From contig CM060465.1 in NCBI GenBank assembly GCA_030544235.1, forward strand, positions 32,096,988 to 32,160,987: a DNA stretch of 64,000 nt, given 5' to 3'. The DNA comes from Lepturacanthus savala (Eukaryota; Chordata; Actinopteri; Scombriformes; Trichiuridae). How positions within the stretch are numbered: position 1 is the stretch's first letter; each line of letters starts with the position of its first letter. The position numbers and the translations under genes are program-made. The notes under the pieces are model-generated. The model made no database searches and was not told the origin of the DNA. It saw nothing but the letters and a program-made list of their open reading frames with translations. Shown piece after piece: positions 50,682-63,110 of this stretch.

Positions 50682-50689
50682 TATCTGAG

Positions 50690-52780
50690 ATAAGTTAAGG
50701 GTGTAAAATGTACAAGTCTATTGCCGTTAATCAGTTAAAGAGCTAAACAATCATTCAGCCGGGGATGGGGAAAAAAATCCCTGTACCTTTTTATCTCTGA
50801 TCCAAAGTAATGACAATATTCAGGTGAATTCATTGCACATGCTGCAAATCCACCTCGAGCATCAGTGAATCTCTAGGTGCAGGATCACAAGGAGTTTTTT
50901 GGGGGGTCGTAGGTAAAGGACGGGATGAATTTGGGGGACGGACAGGAAAGAAATGGGGGGGGGGGGTCTGGGAGCAGATGGCGTGCCTCTCCCTCTCTGT
51001 TTTTGGTGACGTCCACTGGGAATTGGAGAGGCCTTTAGGCATTCCTTTAGAGGCCAGAGACAGATAAGTGAGTTATGCAGTTCACGACCATCTGGGCTCA
51101 GACAGCAGTGCCTGGGCTGCAGCTGACAAGTGTGTGCGTGCATGTGTGTACTATAGCAATAGCGGTGGGGAGGGGTCAGGGGCGTGTTTCCATAGCGATA
51201 GGTCCTATTCCTGGAGCGAGAGGTCTGCACACACACACACTCGCACGCCACCCTCCTCCCCGGTGCTGTGTCGTCATTGTTAACTCAGATGCTGACTTTG
51301 AGAAGGTTTTTTTTTTCCTTTTTTTTTTTTTTTGTCCTCCAGGTCCCCACCATCATTGTCGACAAATTTCGGCCCATTCTTGTGCAGCTGACAGTGTCTT
51401 CATGGAACATAGCATCTGTTGTGAAACAGAGGGAGGGCGCGAGGGATGATGGCAGGGGACCATGTTAAGTTTGCCAATTTCCCCTATTCCCATCGTTGGA
51501 GGCTTTGTGTGCTTTTGTGCGACGCTGCGCTGCCAATTCTGATCCGCGCTTGACCTGCTGCATACATCTGCCTGTTGTTATTTATGTTTAGGGGCTTTTC
51601 TTTTAGTTTTTTTTTTTTGTGCAAATGCATCTGTGTGTACACTTAGGAGACGTTTTGCATTTTTTTGTCTCGCAGCGGCCTTGGCCATTTATTTTATCGA
51701 TGAATGCAATTGTTGCGGTAAATTAATAATACAGCTACAATCACTGTTAATCTCTACTGCGGCTAAAGAAACAAATCAAAAACAAAATTCCTTCACAATA
51801 ACATCATTTAGTCAGAAATACTCAGTAGTAAAGCTTATAATAAATCTTTTTGGCCCAAATGTTCTGCAGCCTCCTTCTAGAAGATAAGAGCATCAACATG
51901 TATAATCAACTATAAATTTAGATTTATAGAATTCCACTTCTATAAATTAGGGAGACTTTTGTCACTAAGTGAATATTTCCCACAATGCAGCTGGATAGCA
52001 AACTTTTCAAGTGATGTTGGTGTAAATGTTGAAAAAATCTGTAGTCTCTATGATTTAAAAAAAAACAACTCAAGAAAATAATAAGAGCGGTTTTCACAGT
52101 CTGTGTAGTATAACTGATGCTTATAACACTTAGAAAGTTAATTAAGTTACTAGATAACATTAATAGTGTTAAAATGAACTTTTTAAATGTTGTATTAACA
52201 CTGGCAATTATACTGTGTATATCCTGCATTGCATATTAATGAAAGTTTTATTTTAAAGTTTTAAGAACTGATAAGTTAACACAACAATACAGTAAATCTA
52301 TATCTTATAATAAAAAATGTATTCATATATCATTTATAATCAATATATGAGAATTGTCAAAATAAATTAAACACAAGTTTAATATCATGACTATATTCAC
52401 TCATCAAAACTGCTTCTCGGACATGTGATTGGCCTCTGAGTGACGCCGTGTGATGTGATTTGCTGCTTTTTCGGGCACCTGTTGGCATTCTGATGCACTG
52501 ATGGGGTACAGTGCCATCGCCGTGAAGATAAGCCTCAGCTCAGCCTGTTGATACGTTGATTTCCATGTATACAATGTCGACTGAATACCCACTGTGTAAG
52601 CACAAAACCCCAAAACACACACTGAGACAGTTTCCCTTTACTCTCCCTCTCTCTTTCTTAATTCCCCTTCAAAGCAGCCTCCCGCTACATCACCTGCTTC
52701 TCTTTCCCTCCTTGGCCAAACTATTCATCTATCCATCCATACACATTTATATGTGTGCGTGTGTGTGCAAATGCGTGTGT
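50690..52780. other. non-coding stretch, AT-rich right half
   Basis: 50,830-51,720 is GC-richer, with a G tract (50,956-50,967), CA/TG repeats and a T-rich tract at 51,307-51,333 ending in CCTCCAG, which looks like a splice acceptor. No convincing exon follows. 51,720-52,780 is AT-rich. No gene recognised. Confidence 0.45.
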
Positions 52781-53110
52781 GTGTGTCTAAGCAGGCCTTT
52801 CCTGCTGTGTAATAGCAGGCTGCGTCTCGGCCCCATTGGTGTTGCCCTGCGTGGAGACTAAAAAGATGTTGCTAATCCGCCAACAGAATACAGCGGGTCA
52901 AGCAGCCAGCAGCGGCTGAATTCAACCCCAGGACCACAGCCACAAATTAGGACGGGCTTGACAAGGCCCTGCGGCATTCTGGGTATTGTTGCGAGCTAGC
53001 CAACAGGCCTCTGAAAGCTTTCTGGCCCCTGCGTGGAGGCGCAGCCAAGGAAAAGGTGAAGATGAATAGTGGCTCGGTGACCTGGGAGTGCGGCAATAAA
53101 TCTATATCGC
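52780..53110. promoter_or_regulatory. repeat-free block resembling a conserved non-coding element
   Basis: Balanced composition with several direct sub-motifs (CAGGCCT, CCTGCGTGGAG twice at ~52,847 and ~53,028), and no simple repeats. It sits directly left of the MITE at 53,154. Function is inferred only from texture. Confidence 0.3.
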
Positions 53111-53153
53111 CACCAAACTGTGGAGAACGTCATAGTGTGTGCACACACACATA

Positions 53154-53649
53154 CACTACTGTTAAAAGGTTTGGGGTCACCCAGATAATTTAGTGTTTTC
53201 CATGTAAAGTCACACTTTTATTTACCACCATGAGTTGTAAAATGAATAGAAAATATAGTCAAGACATTGACAAGGTTAGAAATAATGATTTGTATTTGAA
53301 ATATTAATTTTTGCTTTGCTTTTGTTGCTTTCTAGCTTCTCTAAGCAGCTAACACTGTGCTAACATTATAGCATCAAGGGTTTTCTAGGGCTTTCTGATA
53401 CAATGAGCATACACATTGATCCATTAGAACACTGGAGTGATAGTTGCTGGAAATGGGCCTCTATACACCTATGTAGATATTGATGCACCAAAAACCAGAC
53501 ATTTGTAGCTAAAAAAAAGTAATTTACCCCATTAGCCATGTATTGGGTGTATTTCTGATTAGTTTGAAGTTATCTTCATTAAAAAAATGTGCTTATCTTT
53601 CAAAAAATAAGGAGATTTCTAAGTGACCACAAACTTTTGAACAGTAGTG
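53154..53649 (+). mobile_element. complete ~496-bp Tc1/mariner-like MITE
   Basis: Terminal inverted repeats CACTACTGTTAAAAGGTTTG (left) and CAAACTTTTGAACAGTAGTG (right) are flanked by TA on both sides, the Tc1/mariner target-site rule. There is no transposase frame, so it is non-autonomous. It is the most intact of five related copies here (others at 781, 24,888, 30,626 and 50,165). Confidence 0.85.
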
Positions 53650-53799
53650 TATGCCATCAGTGCTAGGTGAAGAGTTGCCGATCCAACAAGACAAAATTTG
53701 ACATTTCAGCTCCTCATCGTCATCTTTTCTCAGCTGGTTAATAAAAAATGATAAGTGAAATAAAGAGACCTTAAAAAAAAAAATTTAATAATTTAAAAC

Positions 53800-54700
53800 T
53801 CATTTTAAAAAGACAACTACTAGGCCCGAGCGCGACACTAGCAGCTGAACGCTAGCTAGCAGGACGAGCCTAAACACTGCCACTTCTTCTGTGTTGATGA
53901 ATGATGGTCCTTTGTTGCGGGTCCCATAAAGGCTGCCGTGGCCGTCCCTTTTCATGGGACCTGGCGAGCAAATGCGAGGCGTGAATAGCATTAGTCCGAG
54001 TCAGTACACCCATAGCGGTGTAGCCAGCCCTGAAAACACAGCCCGCGAGCCCTCCTCCCCAAGTTTTAATGGGCCAAGATGATTGAAGGAGAAGAAAACT
54101 CCTCATGCCCAATGGGGAAAGGGACGGGGAGGAGAGAGAGGAGCGAGGAGCGAAGAGGCGTCAGAGATGGATGGATGGACAGATAAAACAGAGACAGCAG
54201 CCGCTCGACAGAGGACTCACATCCCGTTCAAGACGGGACGTGAAGGGGAACAGGTTTGGCTCGGGAGGGGGGGGGGACTGAAAAGGATCCCGACAAAAGG
54301 GGGAGAAGGGGAAGAATGGAGGCGGAGGACTCGAGCTGTCAGGACTGGCGCTGGGACGGGGAGTTAGATCTCATTTCTCAAGTGTCATCGCGCTATCTGC
54401 ATCTCCTCCTCTCTCCTTCTCCGTCCAATTACCGCCACAATGAGGCAGGCTCCTTGCCTGCGGAGCCACATATGGCTGTCCAGTTGTAAAGCCATAACTC
54501 CAGAGCGGAGCTATGCGTTTTTTGAAAGGTACAGTATGTGTGAGACTCAAAGGAGAACAGTAGGATGTTGTTTGATTGAGTGTGAGCGGCGGCGATGGCG
54601 GAGGCCGCTCATCTCAACACGAATCCCTCCGAAACGCCAGAGTGCCGTCAGTCACATGGAAACAAGCAGCGGTGCAGGATTGAATCATCACTAACACTCA
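53800..54700. promoter_or_regulatory. GC-richer block resembling conserved non-coding DNA
   Basis: After AT-rich sequence the composition changes abruptly at about 53,820, with several CpGs, a GCTAGCTAGC palindrome near 53,852, and a purine-rich G tract near 54,270. No open frame resembles a known protein. It may be an enhancer or an unannotated exon; I cannot tell which. Confidence 0.3.
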
Positions 54701-54983
54701 CTAACACTCACTTACCGCCTTCATTTGTTGAAATTTACATACAGAAGAACAACTTTGAGCAGAAATGCAAAGACTTACTGACTGATTTGCTAACAATAGG
54801 ACAATGGGAATTGCTTTTCAATTGAAGAGTGTCATTCTTATGCCGAGTGTTTGATATTTAAATTCTAAGAAAACGGAAGTTGACAATGTACTCGGGTCCT
54901 TGAGTAGAAGTAGAAGGAAAAGTACAAAAGTACTGTCAGCCCAATGAGTATTATTAGTAATAGTATTATTTGCATTTCCAATA

Positions 54984-55530
54984 CTTACTCCCAGTATCAG
55001 AGATCTGTGATGTTACATACATGTCACATTGGGCATTTATAATAAATTTCCTATTTCAAAATGAGCTATTAAGCTAATTTTTTGCTTAATAGTACATATT
55101 CCGCCTTTTTATTTTCATTTCCTCAACATATATAACCATAAATGGTTATTAAACCATTAAATAAAGGGGTTGAAATTTACCTTTAGTAACAAAAAGCAAG
55201 TACAAAAGTAGTGTCAGCAAATTGTACTTAAAATATCAAATGTCAAAGTATTCGTTATTTGCATTTTCTCAACATATATTATAGTTATAACTTTGCTGGT
55301 TAGGTTTAACAAAAAATAATTTGAGCAACATATATTCATTTCAAGTCACATGAAGTTTTCTATGATTGTTTTAAGATTAAAAACCAGATGTCACTACTAA
55401 TATTTACCTAACTTGTTTTATATATCAATTTATTTAAGTATTGTGGTCAGAACAGGTTAAATGTAATATAAGACATGTTAATAACCATTAGAATTGTTAA
55501 ATGAGTTAAAACTTAGCAACAAAAATCAAG
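54984..55530 (+). repeat. AT-rich segment, left copy of a direct duplication
   Basis: Shares an ordered set of segments with 57,016-57,440: an ACTCCCAGTATCA motif, then CTCAACATATAT followed by GTTATAA and GCTGGT, then ATGTAATATA and AACAAAAATC. Part of the unit is also repeated inside this copy (55,108 and 55,258). No coding potential is seen. It is a local duplication or two insertions of an unnamed element. Confidence 0.55.
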
Positions 55531-57015
55531 TATAAAACTGCAGCAGAATGTACTTAAATTATAAAAAGGCTTCATTATGCAGACTGTAATATATTATTAT
55601 AGTTCACTATACTACTTGTTTTAATCAGTAATACAATTTTACATACTTTTAGTAGATTAAAACTAATATTTGAGAGCTTTCCAAAAGAAAATAGTGACAA
55701 TTTAATATTGATTTTACATAAATTAATGTAAAAATATTAAACAGAAAAGTAAGTTAAGCTATAAAATAGATGGAAAGAGTAGAAAGCACAATATAATATG
55801 AAGTGGAGTGGAGTGGACGTATAAAGTAGCATCAGATGGAAATACTCAAGTACACGTAAATTGCACTTAAGTACAGTACTTGAGTAAATGTACTTTGTTA
55901 TTGGGACAAACAGCAGCTTTATAGTTCACTTTGATTTAGACTCTCTGGCAGCATTCAGTGATCTCACTGCATCACGGCTGCAGTGTTTTCTCTGCAGGAA
56001 TGCAACACTCGTAAAATCACACACACACACACCATATGTTGACGGTAAGCTATTGACGGTGCCACGGATACCAGTGTTTCGTGTGACTGCGTTTCGGGGT
56101 CAGCGGCCGAATAAATCAAAGGGAATCTCCTTCAAGGACTCTCAGACAGCTGGGGCGCTTGTTTAAGTGATCAGGTTCCAGCAGCACTTAAGTAAAAAAA
56201 GCCTCGTTATACCAGGTTTCACAATCATTTATTTGCTATTGAGATAATGTGATATAAATACAATATTATAACGTAATCACATATATTTTACAGACTTGAG
56301 AGAAGACTAAATGTACATTAACAATGGCTCTGGATGTTTTTATCCACAGGCCTGAGTCTTACCTCAAAAGCAAAAACTTGAGATTTTGATTTTTTAAGTC
56401 TTTACCATATTTTATCATATTATAATTTAATATGAAACAGTTTGAACACTTGCACAGTTGTGACATCTTCTGCTGTGGAGGAATGAATGACAATGATGGA
56501 ATTTAGAGCTGCTTTAGCGCCAAATCAATAGCTTGACCTTTTCACCTTTTCAAGCGGGAAAACAGGCTGATCTATAGAGGATGGACGTCCTTTAAGTGAA
56601 GCTCTTTCCGCTGAAAAAAATGTCCATTTTAGCTCAGTTAGTCTAATGTGTAATGATACAACACGAGTCTCTTTTTAAATTTGTTAACCTGCCTCTAATG
56701 ATTCAAAAGCCATGACAAACACGTATTCAAAGGCAATATTTGGGGGATTTAACTTTTTTTTCCCCCCTTTTTTGCAATGGATACGCGACAGTTGCACCAA
56801 ATTCTTCAAAAACTGCAAACCAGGCTCTTTTCATCTTGAAAACAAAGTTGGGAAATAACATTGATCTATGATGTAAGAATTCCAAGAAACATTAAATAAT
56901 ACTTCATTTCATTTAACCCATAAGAACCTGGACCCATTTCTCCTTTAAGGAAGATTCTCAGGCATATTAAATAGATCATATAGATCATATGGAACACATT
57001 TCTAAAAACATTTGA

Positions 57016-57440
57016 AATACTAACTCCCAGTATCATCGATTTGTGATCTTATATATATGCGATTTTTGGCATCTATGGTAAATTTATTCCTCATTTGAAT
57101 AAATCAGCTTGGCTTTAGTTTTTTTATTTGCATTTACTCAACATATATCAGTTATAATTTCGCTGGTGAGGATTAACAACAAATTACTTGAATGACAGAA
57201 ACTAAATTAATTCAAAAGTAAATGAATCAGCTAAATTACTAGAGAAGCTCATTACTGTTTTTCTTATTGTGACACATGTCATGTGGTTTTCCATGACTGT
57301 TTTAAGGTTAAAAAGCCTGATGTGACACTTGTTTATATCAATTTAATTAAGAATTGTAGTCAGAATGGGTTAAATGTAATATAGGGCGTGTTATTAAACC
57401 ATTACAGTTGGTAAATGGGTAGAAACGTACTTTAAGTAAC
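57016..57440 (+). repeat. AT-rich segment, right copy of a direct duplication
   Basis: Right-hand partner of 54,984-55,530 in the same orientation and motif order. The 1.5 kb between the copies (55,530-57,016) is AT-rich non-coding DNA with a short GC-richer piece at 55,900-56,170. Confidence 0.55.
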
Positions 57441-57469
57441 AAAAATCCAGCTGTTTGAAACAAGTCAGC

Positions 57470-59400
57470 CCTTTTACACCTGTCACACACTGTCACATGA
57501 CCACACCAGGTGGTTCATTTAGGGCTTTCATTAGTTTAAGTTGAGGATAAAGCTGGAAATGAAGAATTATTCAACACCAGAGTCACAGTGGGTTCTTATA
57601 AATTTGGATATAGGAATTTTACAAGTATTTTTACCACCATATATAGAGAGAGTTTTATTTTAAACTTGTATTATTATTAATATAATTATTACTACTACTA
57701 AGAACATTGTTTTGAGTGTTTCTTCTGCCACATTCCAACATTCCCATCTGGAGAAGAGTGAAAATAAAGCCAGACAGACTTTGACTGAGGCCCCAAAACC
57801 ACTGGATCCGCCCCTGAGTCCGCAGCGCAGCAGAGTCCAGACAACCGTGCGTTTAGCCGCTCGCTCCATCACGTTGTGAAACATTGTAAAGGTTCTGCTT
57901 TTCTTCTGGGCAGCGTTAAATCCGATCCCCTTGATGCGTGGGGAGAGCAAAGTGAATTAGAGATTGAGGTAGGAGGCTGATTAACCCCCCTCCTCACCAC
58001 CTCCTCCTCCTCCTCCTCCTCCTCCTTCCAACCGAGACCAAAGTCGAGATGCAAAGAAAAGGAGGAGACAGAAAGAAGATATTTGAAAAGCTGCCACGAG
58101 TTCCCTGTCACACCGCCTCCTGCGTGGATTGAGCCGTGCTCTTTGTTGCCCACAGGCATGAATATTGAGTGGATGTAAAGAGGAAAAAAAGGTCTTAAAA
58201 AGTAAAAAAAAAGAAAGAAGAAAAAAGAAAAAGAAACGGAGGCACGTCTGCATAAGGGAAAAAAACTTATTGTTGGTACTTTACGGTATTTGAAGAAATA
58301 AAATCTAACACAATCTAATCTCACTGGTGAGATTTTATTATATTTTGAATATTTATATCGTGATTGTAGTATATAGTTTAATCATTTAACACTACAGAAC
58401 TAATATATATGGAATTAAATGTGTGAGACTCTTCATATTTGTAGTCTTTGGCTTCTATTTGTCAGACGTGATCGTTTGGAAAGGAATCGAGGAAAATCTC
58501 TCTAATGCTTTTTTAAGAGGATGATTGAATATGTTTTGCATCACATCAAAACACACACACACACACGCACATGCACGCACGCACACACAGCAGTATCCCT
58601 GCTTCGGATACAATCACCTTTATGCAAACACGTGGGTCTCTGTGGGTCCCACTCCACTCGTGTGTTGAGTGGTGAGGGTGGAGCATGGGGGTGGAGTGGT
58701 GGTGGGGGAGGGGAGGGGGGACACAGGTGTCCATTAATCCAACAGACCCCCCCATACACACACACACACACCTAAACACACACACACACACACAAAACAA
58801 GCACTCTCTCTCGACATTGACCGCACTGCAGATCCCAATTTGCTGCTTCAAATACAAAATTTTAAAAAATGGACATTTTTTTTCTAAATTGTCATCAGGT
58901 GCGTCAATGAATCTCTATTTATTTTTCTTGTTTTTGTATTCTCGGTTAAATAAATACTCGTGCATGATGTGCACAATAGGCATCAAAAGAGGCTAAAAAG
59001 GCGTTTTATGACGCTGTTGGTGCGTCAAGTTTAACAGGCCTGGTGCGTCAGGGGGTCAGAGCGCAGCTTGCGTTTAAAAACATACGAAATGACATTATAA
59101 CTCATTTGTGTTCATTTATACCAGGATACAATTAGACATCGGTGTTTATATACATTCATATATATTCTATATATAATTCTATTTAACCTGAAGAAAAGCA
59201 GATTTCCAGACTCTGCAATAATTATAAAAACAGACGTACAGAGACTGACTGTGTTTACGTTTCCAATAATTCCTAGACAGTTTGGGTCCTGCGCTTCCAA
59301 AACATACACAGACCTGAATCCAGGGCCCTGCATTCGTCACGCTATAGGTTAAAAAAAAGAGTGTATTTTGGGGAGGGGGTAAAGGGGGTCAGGGAGCTTT
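57470..59400. other. non-coding stretch with microsatellites
   Basis: This contains a CTC/GAG trinucleotide tract (58,000-58,025), purine-rich DNA (58,180-58,240), and CA repeats at 58,550-58,590 and 58,757-58,795. A balanced-composition block at 57,700-57,960 might be functional. No gene is recognised; the longest open frames read through the simple repeats. Confidence 0.5.
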
Positions 59401-60300
59401 AACTCGGTGACAAAGCCTCATTTGCAGGTCAATGCGATGGCACACTCGCCTCTCCTCTCCATCCAGCTCCTCTTTGTTCCCCGTCGCCTGCGCCGATGCC
59501 AGATGGTCATGGAAAATGCTAATTCCCCCTGGCTGATTTTCCTCCTTTCTATATTTAATTGCAGTCTTTGGAGACTGTCCCCGTTAATTGTGTGTTTTGA
59601 GTGGAAAATGTGATTTAAGGTTGTTTTTTTCCTTTTGCTCTCCCTCTGAAATTATATCGTAGTTGCTACATTTGCGCGCAGCCGGCGCCACATGTGTATA
59701 TGAAAAGTGGCCGCATCCGAATGGTTTGCCACCTTCTTCCAGACAAATGAAGGGAAAAACGTGTCAGTGGAAACCGGTGGAGCGTTTTACTGAGACATTA
59801 TCAGCAATCAGTGTGATCAATGATCACAGGCAAGATTTGACTCAGAGATTACGCACGCATGTCCCATTCGTTATTATCTAAGTATAAAAAACATATTCTG
59901 GCGATTATCTTCTATTCAGATATTTAAAAAGGGTGGTTTCATTCGTTTTTAGCAGGTGACTTATAATAAACCTCAGTTTGTGGCCCAGTTTTATTACATG
60001 TCCACACGTTTTAAAGAAGTGCATATACACGTGTGAAGCGAATTTGAACGTGAGCGATAAAATTAAAGAGATGTAGCCTAAAATGATGATCACGCAAATA
60101 ATCGATCAACATCTTTCTGCTGACAACTAAAACGGTGTCTGTGAGTTAGTTTAAAGGTCAGATGGTCAGACTCCAGGACCCATGAGACTGATTCTCTCCA
60201 CCAGCAGCTGCTTGTTTAATTATATTCTATTGCAGCAGGCTTGTTAATGAGGCCTGTATGTTAGCTGTCATCTCTTTCCGTCCGTCAAACCAGCCTGAAT
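59400..60300. promoter_or_regulatory. putative conserved non-coding block near cdkn1c
   Basis: This stretch is repeat-free with balanced composition. It includes homeodomain-type cores (CTAATTCC, TTTAATTG), an E-box CACATGTG near 59,690, and TGATCAATGATCA near 59,814. Short open frames occur but none matches a family I know. It could be an enhancer of cdkn1c; no conservation test was possible. Confidence 0.35.
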
Positions 60301-60839
60301 GAAATTAGAATCATCCTGTATTTCCTGTACAGAGCCCTCAAAGAAAAAATATTAATATTAAATATACAAATAATAATAATAAAGAGTTAAGTGGCAAATG
60401 CCAAGGCCTTGGAGTAGAGGCTCATTTCATATTTGGAAACATCCAGGCTGATAATAATCATTTCCATTCAATTTCATGTTTCTTTTTGGTGAGTTGTATC
60501 TCAGCCCTTAACCTTCTGACCCCTTCCACAATGACTCTGATTCAACACCGTTTTGGGGAAAACGAATGCGATTTATTTGGACAAATTTCATATAGTTGCG
60601 CAGCTGAGGAGATAAATAAAGGGAGATGACCCCTTTAACTCTGAGTGAGGGGTGGGGGGGGGCCTGAGCCCCTGAATGTGTCCAGTCTCCAACATAGAGG
60701 GGGACTTCATTAAAGTAACACATGAACAGCTGTTGTCTTTAACATGTAAACTATTGAGATTTTTAAAAGTGCACTGAATGGCCTCGCGGCTCCCCCTGTG
60801 CATATGGGCGTTAATTAGCTGGATATAGCCATAGATTAA

Positions 60840-61830
60840 TTATAATATTTTTTTCTTCGCCCATTCGTATCAATGGAGCAGCCAGACAAAGTGTCTTTTG
60901 TTCCGTGATGCAGGACATTCTGTGGCTGACTGAATGGGTCTTGGCTATGTCTACATGGATTTGCCATATGGCAACAAAAAGGAAAGAATGGAGCCGGAGA
61001 GCGCTTTGTGTTGGAAATCAGAACAAGCCCCGTCAGAGCTTATGTCTTGCGCGGAGCTCGACAAAGTCACTCTGGCCATCAAAAGTCTCCGTTTTTCCAT
61101 CAAAACGTTCGTGTCAGACAGTCAGAGCAATCAGAGGAAACGGGAGGAACTATATGGAGAGAAAAAAAACGCTTAAAGGGCTTTGTTGCGCGCGCGCTCT
61201 GCTGCGCGCAGGCCGCATTTGGCTTCTTTCAATTAAGGGTAAACTTGCAAGTATGACCTGTTGAATGGTTTGTTTCAATAGACGAGGACAATTACAAAGA
61301 CTAGTAGTTTTCTTTTTTTTCTCCCAGATCTGGCAGGTGGCCTCCACGGCCCGGTGTATCCACGGCGGGGTAAACAGTGTGTGTGTGTGTGTGTGTGTGT
61401 GTGAGTGGGTCTTTAGAGGGGCTTGTTGAGTGCGGGTGGATGTGGGGGTGTCTTCGTTGCGGACAAAGCGGGGATCCAAAGGCAGCTGCTGCTTCTTTAG
61501 AGGGGCGAAAGGGCCTTTAAATCCCAGCCTATATCCCGCAGCTGCCATGCTGTCCAAGGCTGCACGTCTCAATGCGTTTTTCCCCCCGCAAGGTATATGA
61601 GCACCAACAGAGGCAGACAGATACAGGCGGAGCTCTGAGAACACAGGGGGAGGGGGTGGAGGCTCATGAAAGCCTGTGATGACGCTGCGTGGACGTCGAC
61701 TGCGTGAAAAGTGTGTTATTGTGTTGCCCACGCAAGAAAAACGTGCGTGATATAGGTAATAAAATGGCTCTGGAGGCTGTGTGCGCAAAGATCCAAAGGG
61801 AGATTTTCAAAATAAGAGCCGGACAAAAAA
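60840..61830. promoter_or_regulatory. GC-richer block just downstream of cdkn1c, possible regulatory DNA
   Basis: This lies within ~1 kb of the predicted cdkn1c cleavage site. It is CpG-rich in places (61,185-61,215, 61,540-61,720) and free of recognisable repeats apart from a TG microsatellite at 61,379-61,402. An 80-codon open frame on the plus strand at 60,934-61,176 has a protein-like composition but a poor start context (T at -3), and I do not recognise it. Regulatory function is an inference from texture only. Confidence 0.3.
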
Positions 61831-61839
61831 CAAGGTTTA

Positions 61840-62636
61840 AAGTTGAAGTGAAAAATATTTTATTCTCCGCTTTTGACATAATTAGAGCACTTTTTTTTTA
61901 CGAAAAACACAAAAGGTACGGCTCAGAAACACAAAGAAATCTATTTTTTTCAAGTGTGAACTACTATAATAAGGGAAGCTACATGATTGCAAAAATCACA
62001 ATACAAATAGTAAATAAAATAAAAAATATGCCCTTTGGCTAAATCAACAAGGCATTTAAACAAATATAAAGAAGAAACATAAATAAATTATAAGTTAGAA
62101 TAAAATATACATTTACAGAGAAACAAAAAACAACACAAATAAACATTTATAGGCTGTTGTCTCTATAAAGCTGTACACTTTTGGCCAGTGTAGACAATTT
62201 TCCAAAAAAAAAAAAAAAAAAGTAATTTAGGATTGCACAGATGTTAAAACATTTAACACTGTCGAGTGGCTGTATGCAAAAGCAACAATGAATGCTACAT
62301 TTGTACTGGATAGAAGTCATCCGGCGAAATTTCCCCTTTTCCTCTCCCATCCCATCTCTTCCCCCCAACAACAACCACCCCCCAAACCGTTCAGTCCTGA
62401 GAGTGTGGTCCGGTGTCCGGGCCGCGCTCCGCCGGGGCCGCACCGAGCCCGAGCAGCCGTTTCGGTCGGGCTTCTTTTCATTTTTTTTAATTCCCCCCAC
62501 ACCGCGTCTCCTGTCTCCGGCGTCTTTTAATTCTTATGGTGTGTGTGTCTTAGGGGGGGGAAGGGGGCTCCGTTCCGTCCGCTCCCCCCCGTCCTTGATC
62601 CTCCAAAAATGCGCAGGCAAGTAGTGCAAAAAACAC
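61840..62636 (-). other. cdkn1c: cdkn1c 3'UTR exon
   Basis: This begins at the acceptor at 62,637/62,636. The 5' part (62,636 to about 62,390) is CpG-rich. The rest is AT-rich with a T17 tract (plus-strand A run near 62,205) and many AU-rich stretches, typical of a regulated vertebrate 3'UTR. The end is set by the AATAAA at 61,864-61,859, so the cleavage site (about 61,840) is an estimate. Earlier ATTAAA-like signals near 62,525 could give a shorter form. Confidence 0.6.
61859..61864 (-). terminator. candidate cdkn1c poly(A) signal AATAAA
   Basis: The plus strand reads TTTATT here, which is AATAAA in the direction of cdkn1c. It is about 770 nt into the 3'UTR exon, after a long AU-rich stretch. 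No cDNA evidence is available in the window. Confidence 0.5.
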
Positions 62637-63108
62637 CTGGGAAAAAAAGAATAAAACGGTCAGTTTTCCATGCGTAAAAACGGTATTTTAAAAGGAAGAG
62701 AAAGAGGGAGAAAAAAAGACGCGAGTCAGCTTTCTGCTGAAACAGGAGATGGAAGCGCAGCGGCAGGCGTCACCCTTTACCAGAGCCTTTTCCCGCCACA
62801 TGGTGACGCACACTCCCCTCCCCCAGCCTCTAGTGTTACTACAGCTACTACTATCAACTTCGATTTCTCCAACACACACACCCCCAACCCCCCCTCCACC
62901 CCTCTGATAAGCCTGCCTGCGCCTTTTTGGCTCATCGAGTCCATTAGAATTAACCCAATAGTGAAATAAAATCTTATATGGCAACAAATAATCTAAAAAA
63001 ACACCACATATGATATTTATCATTTCACAGGATTTCAAGGTGTTAGAATAAAGCGACGACTTAAACGGTTTTTGTTTAAAACAACTGAATGGTGAGAAAT
63101 CCTCGTAC
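62637..63108 (-). other. cdkn1c: cdkn1c intron 2, in the 3'UTR (472 bp)
   Basis: The donor AG|GTACGAG lies two bases after the TGA stop, and a polypyrimidine tract ending TTTTTTTCCCAG at 62,637 is the likely acceptor. An intron just after the stop codon is also what I recall for mammalian CIP/KIP genes. The junction is well under 50 nt from the stop, so it should not trigger nonsense-mediated decay. The intron holds CA-rich and C-rich tracts at 62,870-62,900 on the plus strand. Confidence 0.75.
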
Positions 63109-63110
63109 CT

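Noticed and set aside
51301..51480. Polypyrimidine tract plus CCTCCAG followed by an open frame, like a splice acceptor and exon
   Set aside because: No matching donor, no family similarity, and no neighbouring exons; T-rich tracts are common here.
1..61800. kcnq1 exons, expected from mammalian synteny
   Set aside because: I saw no pore, S6, calmodulin-binding or C-terminal coiled-coil coding sequence; the neighbour may be outside the window or the synteny may differ.
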